Origin: Xenophilus sp. L33
Lineage (GTDB): Bacteria; Pseudomonadota; Gammaproteobacteria; Burkholderiales; Burkholderiaceae_C
Direction of reading: 5' to 3'
NCBI RefSeq assembly: GCF_009765735.1
Contig: NZ_LMUW01000104.1
Location: 6,796-62,742, forward strand
Length of the DNA: 55,947 bases
Shown in pieces: positions 15,044 through 22,355 of the stretch (positions within the stretch are counted from its first letter, which is position 1; each line of letters starts with the position of its first letter). The notes below the pieces were generated by a model. It did not search any database and was not told where the DNA came from. It was given only the letters and a program-made list of their open reading frames with translations. Position numbers and translations under genes: made by a program.

Positions 15044-16345
15044 TCAGGCCGCCTTGAGCGGGACTACCCGCGGCGTCGGCCGGCCGGGCGACAGCAGCTC
15101 GTTCCAGTGGCGCCAGAAAACGCGGATCTGGTGCTCGTCGACCGTCGCCGGCTCGGTCTTCTTCATGCCGCGCGAGATGTCGTTCCACTTGGCCTCGCGC
15201 GCATTGGCATAGCCGCGCTGGCACTGCTCCAGCATCTCGACGTCGTCCGGCGTCGCGAAGCCGCCGGGGCCGAGGAATTCGAGGAAGCTGTGCAGCCGGT
15301 TCTTGCGCAGCCAGTCCTTCTCTTCCGAGGGACCGCAGGCCCAGGCGGTCACTTCCATGTAGTCGGGCTGGCGCGGGTAGAAGGTGCGCAGGGTCAGCGA
15401 CATGACGTCGACGATCACCAGGTTCGGGAAGATCAGCAGGTTGCGGCTGTTCTTGGCGATGCGGGTGGCGCGCGCCTCGCCGTGCCGCGCGACCAGCCGG
15501 GCGTAGACCGCGTCGATCTCGGCGCGCCGTTCCTCGCCCCAGGCGGGCACCCAGTTGGCCACCGGCCGGCCCCACGGCGCGCTGTACTCGACCACCGCGT
15601 GGCCGTTGCCGAGGTCGCGGGCGAAGCCGACCACGTTGTCCTGGCTCAGCACGCCGTTCATGTTCTTCAGGTAGTCGAAGTAGGTGGCGTGGGTCGACAC
15701 CGCGTGGTAGCCGTCGAAGCTGTTCTCGACCAGCAGCTTCCAGTTGGCGCGGATCGCGTATTCCTGCGTGCCGCTGACGATCTCCATGCCGGCCTCGGAG
15801 TGGTCGCCGACCAGGTCGAGGTATTCGGTCGCGCCGGCGAGGTACTCCACCAGCGGCACCGCGGCCGCATCGAAGCAGACGAACCAGAAGTCGCCATAGG
15901 CCTCCAGCCGCGGCACCGGCACCAGGTCGGCGCAGCCGTCGTCGTTGAAGCCCTCGGCATAGGCCTCGTCCTTGCCCGGCAGGTCGCGCAGCTTGCCGTC
16001 GGCGCCGAAGACCCAGCCGTGGTAGGCGCAGGCGAAGTTCTTGGCCACACCGGTCTTCTCGCGGCAGACCGTGGCGCCGCGGTGCGGGCAGGCGTTGAGG
16101 AAGGCATGCACCACGCCGGCCGCGTCGCGGTTGAAGATCAGGCTGCGGCCGCCGACCGAGCGGGTCACGAAGGCGCCCTTCTTCTTCAGCTCGGAGGCAT
16201 GGCCGAGGTAGAGCCAGCAGCGGTCGAAGATGCGCTCGCGCTCGGCGCGGAACACGCCTTCGTCGATGAAGGCGCGGCGGGCGACGCGGAAGGTTCCGGC
16301 CTCCGGGTCGACCTGCAGGAAGCCGGAAGGATCAGGGTCGTTCAT
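15044..16345 (-). CDS. Ring-hydroxylating Rieske dioxygenase alpha (large) subunit, p-cumate/benzoate-like
   Basis: This protein of 433 residues is the catalytic subunit. The Rieske cluster ligands are C86-x-H88 and C106-x2-H109. The mononuclear iron site is D211-GY-H214 and H219, with a further Asp expected in the C-terminal GFATPDDVEML segment. It introduces two oxygens into an aromatic ring. The ATG at 16345 follows GGAGACGAG, a strong ribosome site; longer frames run into the promoter. It heads the operon that ends with the ferredoxin. Gene order alpha-extradiol-beta and the TetR suggest an alkyl-benzoate (p-cumate type) substrate, which is an inference. Confidence 0.93.
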   Translation of the reverse strand: MNDPDPSGFLQVDPEAGTFRVARRAFIDEGVFRAERERIFDRCWLYLGHASELKKKGAFVTRSVGGRSLIFNRDAAGVVHAFLNACPHRGATVCREKTGVAKNFACAYHGWVFGADGKLRDLPGKDEAYAEGFNDDGCADLVPVPRLEAYGDFWFVCFDAAAVPLVEYLAGATEYLDLVGDHSEAGMEIVSGTQEYAIRANWKLLVENSFDGYHAVSTHATYFDYLKNMNGVLSQDNVVGFARDLGNGHAVVEYSAPWGRPVANWVPAWGEERRAEIDAVYARLVARHGEARATRIAKNSRNLLIFPNLVIVDVMSLTLRTFYPRQPDYMEVTAWACGPSEEKDWLRKNRLHSFLEFLGPGGFATPDDVEMLEQCQRGYANAREAKWNDISRGMKKTEPATVDEHQIRVFWRHWNELLSPGRPTPRVVPLKAA

Positions 16346-16379
16346 CTCGTCTCCAGATCTTTGGGCCTGCATTCGCTCG

Positions 16380-16414
16380 TTCACATCATTCACATACAGG
16401 TTGACTTGTTTGTA
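16380..16414. promoter_or_regulatory. Operator/promoter region of the aromatic operon
   Basis: A direct repeat TTCACAT at 16380-16386 and 16389-16395 is followed by the near-palindrome ACAGGTTGACTTGT (16396-16409) between TACA (16395-16398) and TGTA (16411-16414). Read on the coding strand it begins with ACAAACAAGTC, which resembles one half of the CymR (p-cumate repressor) operator as I remember it. It lies 50-70 bp upstream of the alpha subunit start. The rest of the 128-bp gap shows nothing else. Confidence 0.5.
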
Positions 16415-16473
16415 AATGGCGACGCGCTGGAGGACCAGCGGTGATAACCCTAGTCCTCCGGCCTGGCAACCCG

Positions 16474-18747
16474 CTACGCCTGGAGCGCGTAGACCGCGTC
16501 GGGCCAGCGCCCGGCATCGAGGCCCTGCAGTTCGGCGCCGAGCCGCTGCTGCAGCGCATGCACATCGCTCCCGGTGGCAGGCACCGGCGTCGGGCCGTCG
16601 CCGAAGGCCTGCGCGGCCATGAAGGCGCAGAAGGCTTCGACGACCCGGGCTTCGTCCGCGCTGGCGCCGATGCGCAGCTCCAGCCATTCGAGCACCCAGG
16701 CCGACAGGCCCATGTCGCGCAGGCCGTCATAGCTGCGCGGCCAGCGGTCCCGCGGCTGGGCCCGCAGCCAGGCCTGCACGCCGACGGGCGTCAGGCCCGG
16801 GTCGTCCTCGGTGTCCATCCAGTGCGCCGGGTCGCGGCGAGCCTCTTCCTTCGACGGTTCGGGCATCTCGAAGGCCGCCAGGGAGAAGTCCACGCTCGGC
16901 GCGGCCATCGGCATCGAGCGAACGCTCGCCACCGAAGGCGCCTGCAGCGCACCGCCTCCCGCAGGCGCTGCGGCGCGACTGCGCAGCACCCGCCCGGCGC
17001 CGCCCCATCCGGTCGGCACCATCTGCGCGACCTGGTGCAGCAGCGGCATGTCCGACGCCTTCTCGCCGGCCGCGCGCTCGTGCACCAGCAGGAAGTTGGT
17101 GCGCGACGTGACCAGCTGGTAGGCCACCGCGAGTTCCGCCGCTGCGCCAGCGTCGGCGAGCGCCTCGATGCGAACGCCGGCGGCCAGGCGCGGCAGCAGG
17201 TCGTCGGCGCGCGGCGCCTCGCCGAAGTGCGCGGTCGCGACGTCGCGCACCCGGCCTTCGGCGTCGGTGCCCTGCAAGGTCACCGCGCCGGAAAGGCCGG
17301 CCGGCAGCAGCGCGAACACGTTGCAGGAATCGGCGTCGAAGACCGCGTCGTTGACCGGCGAGACCCAGAGCGGCTCGACGCCCCGCGGCCAGGCGAGCCG
17401 CACCTGCGTCAGCCGTGGCGAGCGCAGCCGCGCGAACATGCGCAGCACGGCGGGCGCGACCGCCTCGCCGGCGGCCACGAAGTCGCAGGCACCGCCGGTG
17501 GCCTCGGCCAGCCGGCGCAGGTGCGATTCGGCCGGGCTGCTGCCGACGCCGACCACGAAGAGCCGGTGGCCGGAAGCGCGTGCGGCCGCGACCGTGCGTT
17601 CGATCGCCGAGATCTCGCCGTCGGTGATGAGCAGCAGGTCGTCGGTGGCGCCGCCGCCCGCGGCGCGCGAGGTCAGGGCAAAGGTCGACGCCAGGGCGCC
17701 TTCCATCCCGGTGCCGCCCATGTCCGCCTGCAGGGCGCCGACCCAGCGCTGCGCCGCCAGTCGGGTCGCGTCGGTCACGCGCCAGAGGCCGCGCGAGCGA
17801 TGCGCCACGGTGCTTCCGAAGCGGCTCAGGGAGAAGCGATCGGCCTCGCCCAGTTGCAGCACGATGGCCTGCAGCGCGCGCCGCGCGGCGTCGATGCTGT
17901 CGCCCGCCATGGAGCCGGAACAGTCGACCAGGATCTTGGCCGCCACCGGCAGCGGCGCCGCAGCCTCGATGCGCGGGCAGAAGCTGGCCAACGCGACGAC
18001 CTGACCTTCGTGCACGCCGTCCAGCGACTGCGAGGCGATCGACGCGCTCGAGCCGTCGGCCAGCGCATCGACCACGACCACGAAGTCGCGGTCGAGCGCG
18101 CTGTCGCGCGCCAGCGAAACCGTGCAGACGCCGTCGCGGTTCGCCATCGCGACCGGATGACTGGGCGAAGCCACGCGCGCCCGGGCCAGCTGGCCATGCA
18201 GCCGCAACACGATCTCGAAGGGATGCTCGGCCCGCAGGTCGGTCGGCGGCGCCTGGTGCGGCTGCAGGCCGCCGTCGGCGACCGGGTCGCCGTAGCGCGG
18301 CGCGATGACGGTCGGGATCATCACGCGCAGGCCGCGCTGCTCGAACTGCAGCAGCTGGGCGTAGCGAAGCTGGACGATGCAGGCCTCGCCGCCCGCGAGA
18401 TTGCCCAGGTTGAGGCTGTAGCTGCGGTCGTGGTTGCGCTCCAGCATGATGGCCGCGTCGCCGCCGGCGATCACTTCCTCGTAGCGCGCTTCGGCTTCCT
18501 TCTTCTCGACCACGGTGCCCGAGAGGCGCCGTTGGCCCAGCAGCACGTCGACGCCGAGCAGCACCGCGCCCCACGGCAGCGGGAAGGTGTAGACGACTTC
18601 CATCGCGGTGTCGCCCGGATTGCGGAAGCGCTGTTCGATGCGCATCTCCAGCGCGACGCCGCGCAGGTCTCCCTCGGCCTTGACGCCTTCGAAGACGACG
18701 GGTGTGCCGTCGCGGCTATGCAGGCGGGCGGATTCGTTGGGGTCCAT
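16474..18747 (-). CDS. VIT and von Willebrand factor A domain protein
   Basis: This protein of 757 residues has an N-terminal VIT (inter-alpha-trypsin inhibitor) domain at about 10-140, then a vWA domain at about 270-440 with an intact metal-ion-dependent adhesion site (D275-x-S277-x-S279, plus ITDGE further on). A long C-terminal region has no domain I recognise. The only Trp-rich patches are near the C-terminus. VIT-vWA proteins are usually exported, but no signal peptide, sortase motif or membrane helix is visible here. It follows a MerR gene with a 42-bp gap, so the two are probably co-transcribed. Function unknown; protein-protein or metal-dependent adhesion is likely. Confidence 0.88.
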   Translation of the reverse strand: MDPNESARLHSRDGTPVVFEGVKAEGDLRGVALEMRIEQRFRNPGDTAMEVVYTFPLPWGAVLLGVDVLLGQRRLSGTVVEKKEAEARYEEVIAGGDAAIMLERNHDRSYSLNLGNLAGGEACIVQLRYAQLLQFEQRGLRVMIPTVIAPRYGDPVADGGLQPHQAPPTDLRAEHPFEIVLRLHGQLARARVASPSHPVAMANRDGVCTVSLARDSALDRDFVVVVDALADGSSASIASQSLDGVHEGQVVALASFCPRIEAAAPLPVAAKILVDCSGSMAGDSIDAARRALQAIVLQLGEADRFSLSRFGSTVAHRSRGLWRVTDATRLAAQRWVGALQADMGGTGMEGALASTFALTSRAAGGGATDDLLLITDGEISAIERTVAAARASGHRLFVVGVGSSPAESHLRRLAEATGGACDFVAAGEAVAPAVLRMFARLRSPRLTQVRLAWPRGVEPLWVSPVNDAVFDADSCNVFALLPAGLSGAVTLQGTDAEGRVRDVATAHFGEAPRADDLLPRLAAGVRIEALADAGAAAELAVAYQLVTSRTNFLLVHERAAGEKASDMPLLHQVAQMVPTGWGGAGRVLRSRAAAPAGGGALQAPSVASVRSMPMAAPSVDFSLAAFEMPEPSKEEARRDPAHWMDTEDDPGLTPVGVQAWLRAQPRDRWPRSYDGLRDMGLSAWVLEWLELRIGASADEARVVEAFCAFMAAQAFGDGPTPVPATGSDVHALQQRLGAELQGLDAGRWPDAVYALQA

Positions 18748-18789
18748 TTCTTCTTCCTTTCGATGGGTTCGGGTGCGAGCGCCGGGCGT

Positions 18790-19212
18790 TCAGCTCGCGT
18801 TCATCTTCGAGATGCGCGCATGCAGCGCCATCACTTCCTTCACGAAACGGCGCACCTGTTCCGGCGACAGGCCCGCGCTGCCGGGCTCGATCACCAGTTC
18901 GACGCCGTCGGCGACGCGAACGTGGCTGCGCACCTCGATCGAGCCCGGCGCCGGCCCGCGGGCCGCCACCGGCGGCTCGCCGCCGTCGAGCAACGCGCGG
19001 ATGCGCTCGAGCGACAGGCCCGCAGCGGTCCACTTCCTGATGAGCAGCAGTTGCTCGACATGCCGGGCGCCGTAGCGCGCCGCGCGGGTTTCGCCTTCGG
19101 GCCGATCGACCAGGCCGATCTGCACGTAGTAGCGCACCGTTCGCACGGGCAGGTCGACCAGGATGCACAGCTCCGCCAGGGAGTGGCTTTCGGCAGGGTC
19201 GGCTTGTTTCAT
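18790..19212 (-). CDS. MerR-family transcriptional regulator
   Basis: This 140-residue protein has a MerR winged helix in its first 75 residues (SLAELCILVDLPVRTVRYYV, then ARYGARHVEQLLLIRKW), followed by a short coiled-coil/effector tail. There are no cysteines arranged for metal sensing. It precedes the VIT/vWA gene and sits against its own dyad operator at 19211-19239, so it probably controls itself and the vWA gene. The effector is unknown. Confidence 0.88.
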   Translation of the reverse strand: MKQADPAESHSLAELCILVDLPVRTVRYYVQIGLVDRPEGETRAARYGARHVEQLLLIRKWTAAGLSLERIRALLDGGEPPVAARGPAPGSIEVRSHVRVADGVELVIEPGSAGLSPEQVRRFVKEVMALHARISKMNAS

Positions 19213-19239
19213 ACAGTTATTGTGACAGCTTTACTGTAT
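19211..19239. promoter_or_regulatory. MerR-type operator overlapping the MerR start codon
   Basis: A perfect 7-bp inverted repeat, ATACAGT (19211-19217) and ACTGTAT (19233-19239), is centred at 19225. One arm overlaps the MerR start codon, which fits tight autoregulation. The local sequence is unusually AT-rich for this window. Confidence 0.6.
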
Positions 19240-19381
19240 TAATCAAGCAGCAGACCTGTGCACCTGCCGCGACAGTCGCGGCGACATTCATCACGTTCGG
19301 GCCCATTTGCTGGCCGGCGCCCCCGAACGCCACGGCCCGGCCGCTATAGTCGGCCGTGCATTCCGCCGACTCCACTCGCCC

Positions 19382-19747
19382 ATGAAGAAGAAACGCAGCA
19401 CCGACAAGATCCTGCGGACCTACGGCTTCTGGATCCTCACCTCGCTGCGCGAGGAATGCCGCGAGTTCCTGGAAGCCAACACGGTCAAGGAATTGATCGA
19501 GAGCCCCGGCAACCTGCGCACCACGGCGATGTTCCGCGACCTCGACGACGGCACCACCGAAGTGACCATCGTCGCCCTGTGGGACTCGATGGAAAGCGTC
19601 ATCACCTTCCTCGACGGCAAGAGCCTGCAGCTGCCGCGCATCGACCCGTCCGTGCGTCCCAAGCTGTTCGACCGCGAGCCCTACGTGCGGCAGTACGTGC
19701 TGACCGACCCGGCGGCGCAGCCGTTGATCCCGCCGGATTGGCGCTAG
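19382..19747 (+). CDS. Small conserved protein, possible dimeric alpha/beta-barrel (ABM-like)
   Basis: This 121-residue protein has alternating strands and helices, with acidic stretches (DLDDGTTEVTIVALWDSMESV), that suggest a ferredoxin-like alpha/beta barrel of the antibiotic-biosynthesis-monooxygenase type. I cannot assign it firmly. The ATG at 19382 (MKKKRSTDK) is preferred over an upstream in-frame ATG. It is convergent with the Nudix gene, with one base between the two stop codons. Function unknown. Confidence 0.65.
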   Translation: MKKKRSTDKILRTYGFWILTSLREECREFLEANTVKELIESPGNLRTTAMFRDLDDGTTEVTIVALWDSMESVITFLDGKSLQLPRIDPSVRPKLFDREPYVRQYVLTDPAAQPLIPPDWR

Positions 19748-19748
19748 C

Positions 19749-20624
19749 TCACTCGAAGAACGAATCGAAGCCCGCGACCGGCTCGAAGCGCCCGTTGCGC
19801 ATCGCCAGCCGCAGCGGCCCGGGCATGGCGCGCGCCGTGACCGGATGCTCGGCGTCGCCGGGATAGCAGAGCATCGAACCCTCGCCGGACTTCAAGATCA
19901 GCGGCTGGATCAAGGGCGGCGCGCGGTGCGCGGCGGCGGCCAATGCGCTGGCCACATCGACGTGCGGCGCCAGTTCGACCAGGCTCATGATCTGCGGCGG
20001 CGCCAGGGCGATGTCGCCCGCCCAGTAGCGCTCGAGCGCGTCGCGCGGGCGCATCCAGGCCGTTTCGGTCGTCTCGTGGCCGTCGTGGCGCGCCTGGGCG
20101 TCGCGCGGTGCGCGGGCGACGAAGAAACGGGTGTCGAAGCGCTTGGCCTGCAGGCTGCTGACTGGCGTGATCCAGCGGGTGAACGGCAGCAGTTGTGAAC
20201 TGGCCAGGCGCACCTTGCACTCGGCCAGCGCGTCGGCGAAGGTCGAGCCGGTGCGCACCAGCGCGCCGACATCGGCGGCGATCGCCTCGCTCGGGTCGCA
20301 CGCCAGCAGCACGCCGGATTCCTCGAAGGCCTCGCGCATCGCGGCCACGAAGAGGCCGGCGGCCAGCGCGGGCTCGGTGTCGGCTTCGCCGAGCCGGCGG
20401 GCCAGCGCGGCGGCGTCCTCGTCCAGCGCGGTCGCCGGATCGAGGTCGAGGTCCGCCGCGTCGAGCTTGCCGCCCGGGAAGACGAAGGCATGCCCGAGCA
20501 CGTCCGACAGGCCGCTGCGCTTGAGCATCAGCAGTTCGGGGCCGGCGGCGCCGTCGCGCAGCAGGATCAGCGTGGCGGCCGGCTTGGGCACCACCACCGC
20601 GGCGGCTTCGGGCGCCGCGCTCAC
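19749..20624 (-). CDS. Nudix hydrolase, NUDT7/NUDT19-like
   Basis: The protein is about 291 residues and starts at GTG 20624, overlapping the TGA of the upstream SDR (GTGA). It has FVFPGGKLDAAD and, after a long insertion, the Nudix box REAFEESGV. The split between FPGG and the box is typical of NUDT19/NUDT7-like enzymes that hydrolyse CoA and acyl-CoAs. That would suit its place at the end of an acyl-CoA operon, where it could control CoA or CoA-ester levels. Substrate preference is inferred. Confidence 0.8.
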   Translation of the reverse strand: MSAAPEAAAVVVPKPAATLILLRDGAAGPELLMLKRSGLSDVLGHAFVFPGGKLDAADLDLDPATALDEDAAALARRLGEADTEPALAAGLFVAAMREAFEESGVLLACDPSEAIAADVGALVRTGSTFADALAECKVRLASSQLLPFTRWITPVSSLQAKRFDTRFFVARAPRDAQARHDGHETTETAWMRPRDALERYWAGDIALAPPQIMSLVELAPHVDVASALAAAAHRAPPLIQPLILKSGEGSMLCYPGDAEHPVTARAMPGPLRLAMRNGRFEPVAGFDSFFE

Positions 20625-21481
20625 TTGAGCAGGTCCGGAACGACGGCGCGATGGAAGCCCATGAAGGGCTGGTTGCGGCTGGCCGGCTCCAGCTTCCAGT
20701 TGTTGCGCAGGTTCGGCGTGCCGCCGTCGATGCGGATGACCGAGCCCGTGATGTAGGCGGCCGCGGGCGACAGCAGGAAGACGATCGCGGCCGACACCTC
20801 CGATTCGGTGCCGAAGCGCTTGAGCGGCACGACGTCGGTGAATTCGAGGATCTTCGCCTTGGCCTCCGGTGTGTAGGTGTCGAAGCCGCTGGAGGCGATG
20901 CCGCCGGGCGCGACCGCGTTCACCCGCACGCCGGCGCCGGCCCATTCGCAGGCCGCGGTCTCGGTCAGCGTCAGCATGCCGCCGCGGGCCGCGCCGGAGT
21001 GCGCCATGTCGGGCCAGCCGCCCCAGATGTCCGCGATCATGTTCACGATCGCCCCGCCGTGCGCACCCATGTAGCGGTTGAAGGCCTCGCGCATGAAGAT
21101 GAAGCCGCCGGTGAGGTTGTTGCGCACCACCGCCTCGAAGCCCTTGGTCGAGATCGACTGCATCGGCGAGCGGTACTGCCCGCCGGCGTTGTTGACCAGC
21201 GCATCGAGCCGGCCGCGCGACTGCAGCACCGCGTCGAGCGTGGCGCCGACCGCGGCCTCGTCGCGGATGTCGCAGGCCATGGCGTCGGCGCTGCCGCCGT
21301 CGGCCAGGATCTCGGCCTTGACCGCCTCGACCTTCTCGATCGAGCGGCCGACCAGCACCACGTGCGCACCAAGCGCCGCCAGTTCGTGCGCGGTGCAGCG
21401 GCCGATGCCGCTGCCGCCGCCGGTGACGATGATGGTCTGGCCGGCGAAGAGGTCGGGGCGGTAGATGGATTGGTAGCTCAT
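20621..21481 (-). CDS. SDR, peroxisomal trans-2-enoyl-CoA reductase (PECR)-like
   Basis: This 286-residue SDR has TGGGSGIG and NNAG, but the usual YxxxK active site is replaced by HSGAAR (H161 to R166). The same HSGAAR motif occurs in mammalian PECR, an NADPH-dependent trans-2-enoyl-CoA reductase. I therefore prefer an enoyl-CoA reductase role over an alcohol dehydrogenase role. It lies between the PaaG-like isomerase and the Nudix gene in the operon headed by the acyl-CoA ligase. The C-terminal extension after the SDR core is about 25 residues. Confidence 0.82.
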   Translation of the reverse strand: MSYQSIYRPDLFAGQTIIVTGGGSGIGRCTAHELAALGAHVVLVGRSIEKVEAVKAEILADGGSADAMACDIRDEAAVGATLDAVLQSRGRLDALVNNAGGQYRSPMQSISTKGFEAVVRNNLTGGFIFMREAFNRYMGAHGGAIVNMIADIWGGWPDMAHSGAARGGMLTLTETAACEWAGAGVRVNAVAPGGIASSGFDTYTPEAKAKILEFTDVVPLKRFGTESEVSAAIVFLLSPAAAYITGSVIRIDGGTPNLRNNWKLEPASRNQPFMGFHRAVVPDLLK

Positions 21482-21526
21482 GGCCGGAGGCTTTCAGAAA
21501 TGGCTGTTGTCTCGTTGAAATCGCAT

Positions 21527-22315
21527 TCAACGACCGTTGAACTTCGGCTTGCGGCGCTGTGCGACTTCGCAGATGCCGTTCCAGCCGTCCTCCGAGCGGG
21601 TGACCCGCGTCATCGCGCGGGCCTCCTGCTCCATCTGCGCCTCGATGGGCTGTGACCAGGTCGACAGCAGGAGGTTCTTGATCTCGCCGAAGGCGAGCGT
21701 CGGCCCGGCAGCCAGTTCGCGCGCCAGCGCCCACGACGCGTCGGCCAATGCGGCGTCGTCGACCACGTGGCTGACGAGTCCCGCGGACAAGGCTTCGTCG
21801 GCGCTCCAGTTCTGGTTGCGCATGAAGAATTCGGCGGCGCGGCGCACGCCGATGCGGCGCGGGATGAAGGTCGTGCCGCCGGCGTCCGGCACCAGGCCGA
21901 TGCCGGTGTAGGCCGCATAGAAGCGCGCCGAACGCGCCGCCACGCAGAAGTCGGCGGCCGCGCACAGCGACACGAAGCCGCCGACCGCCAGCGAATGCAC
22001 CGAGGCCACCACCGGCGCGTTCATCCGCGCGAAGCGCGACAACGCCGAATGCAGCCCCGCGGTCGAGTTCTTCACGAAGACCTGCAACTCCGCGCGGTCG
22101 CGGTTCATGGTCTTGAGGTCGGCACCGACGCCGAAATACTTGCCCGCCGCGTCGATCAGCACGCAGCGCACCGAAGGATCCTCGTCGCAGTCGCTGGCGA
22201 CCCGGCTGAACTCGGTGTTGAAGCGCAGATCCATCGGATTGCCGCGCTCGGGCTGGTTCAGGGTGATGTGCGCGATGCCGTCGGCGATCTCGAGCTTGAA
22301 GGATTCGTAGGTCAT
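21527..22315 (-). CDS. Enoyl-CoA hydratase/isomerase family, PaaG-like isomerase
   Basis: This protein of 262 residues is a crotonase. The oxyanion segment is YFGVGADL (60-67). The two hydratase glutamates are absent (GGFVSLC and AAYTGIG in place of the usual motifs), but GLVPDAGG carries D144, the aspartate that acts in PaaG and related delta3,delta2-enoyl-CoA isomerases. It should shift a double bond or rearrange an enoyl-CoA rather than add water. The ATG at 22315 has GAGG upstream. It follows the ligase gene by 40 bp. Confidence 0.84.
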   Translation of the reverse strand: MTYESFKLEIADGIAHITLNQPERGNPMDLRFNTEFSRVASDCDEDPSVRCVLIDAAGKYFGVGADLKTMNRDRAELQVFVKNSTAGLHSALSRFARMNAPVVASVHSLAVGGFVSLCAAADFCVAARSARFYAAYTGIGLVPDAGGTTFIPRRIGVRRAAEFFMRNQNWSADEALSAGLVSHVVDDAALADASWALARELAAGPTLAFGEIKNLLLSTWSQPIEAQMEQEARAMTRVTRSEDGWNGICEVAQRRKPKFNGR

Positions 22316-22355
22316 CTCACAGCCTCGCATGTCGCATCCCGCCGAACGGTCCGCG

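Noticed and set aside
19749..21965. A 738-codon open frame spanning the SDR region as one protein
   Set aside because: Only its last 291 residues have domain features (Nudix). The first part is shadow sequence of the SDR and isomerase genes; GTG 20624 overlapping the SDR stop is the likely start.
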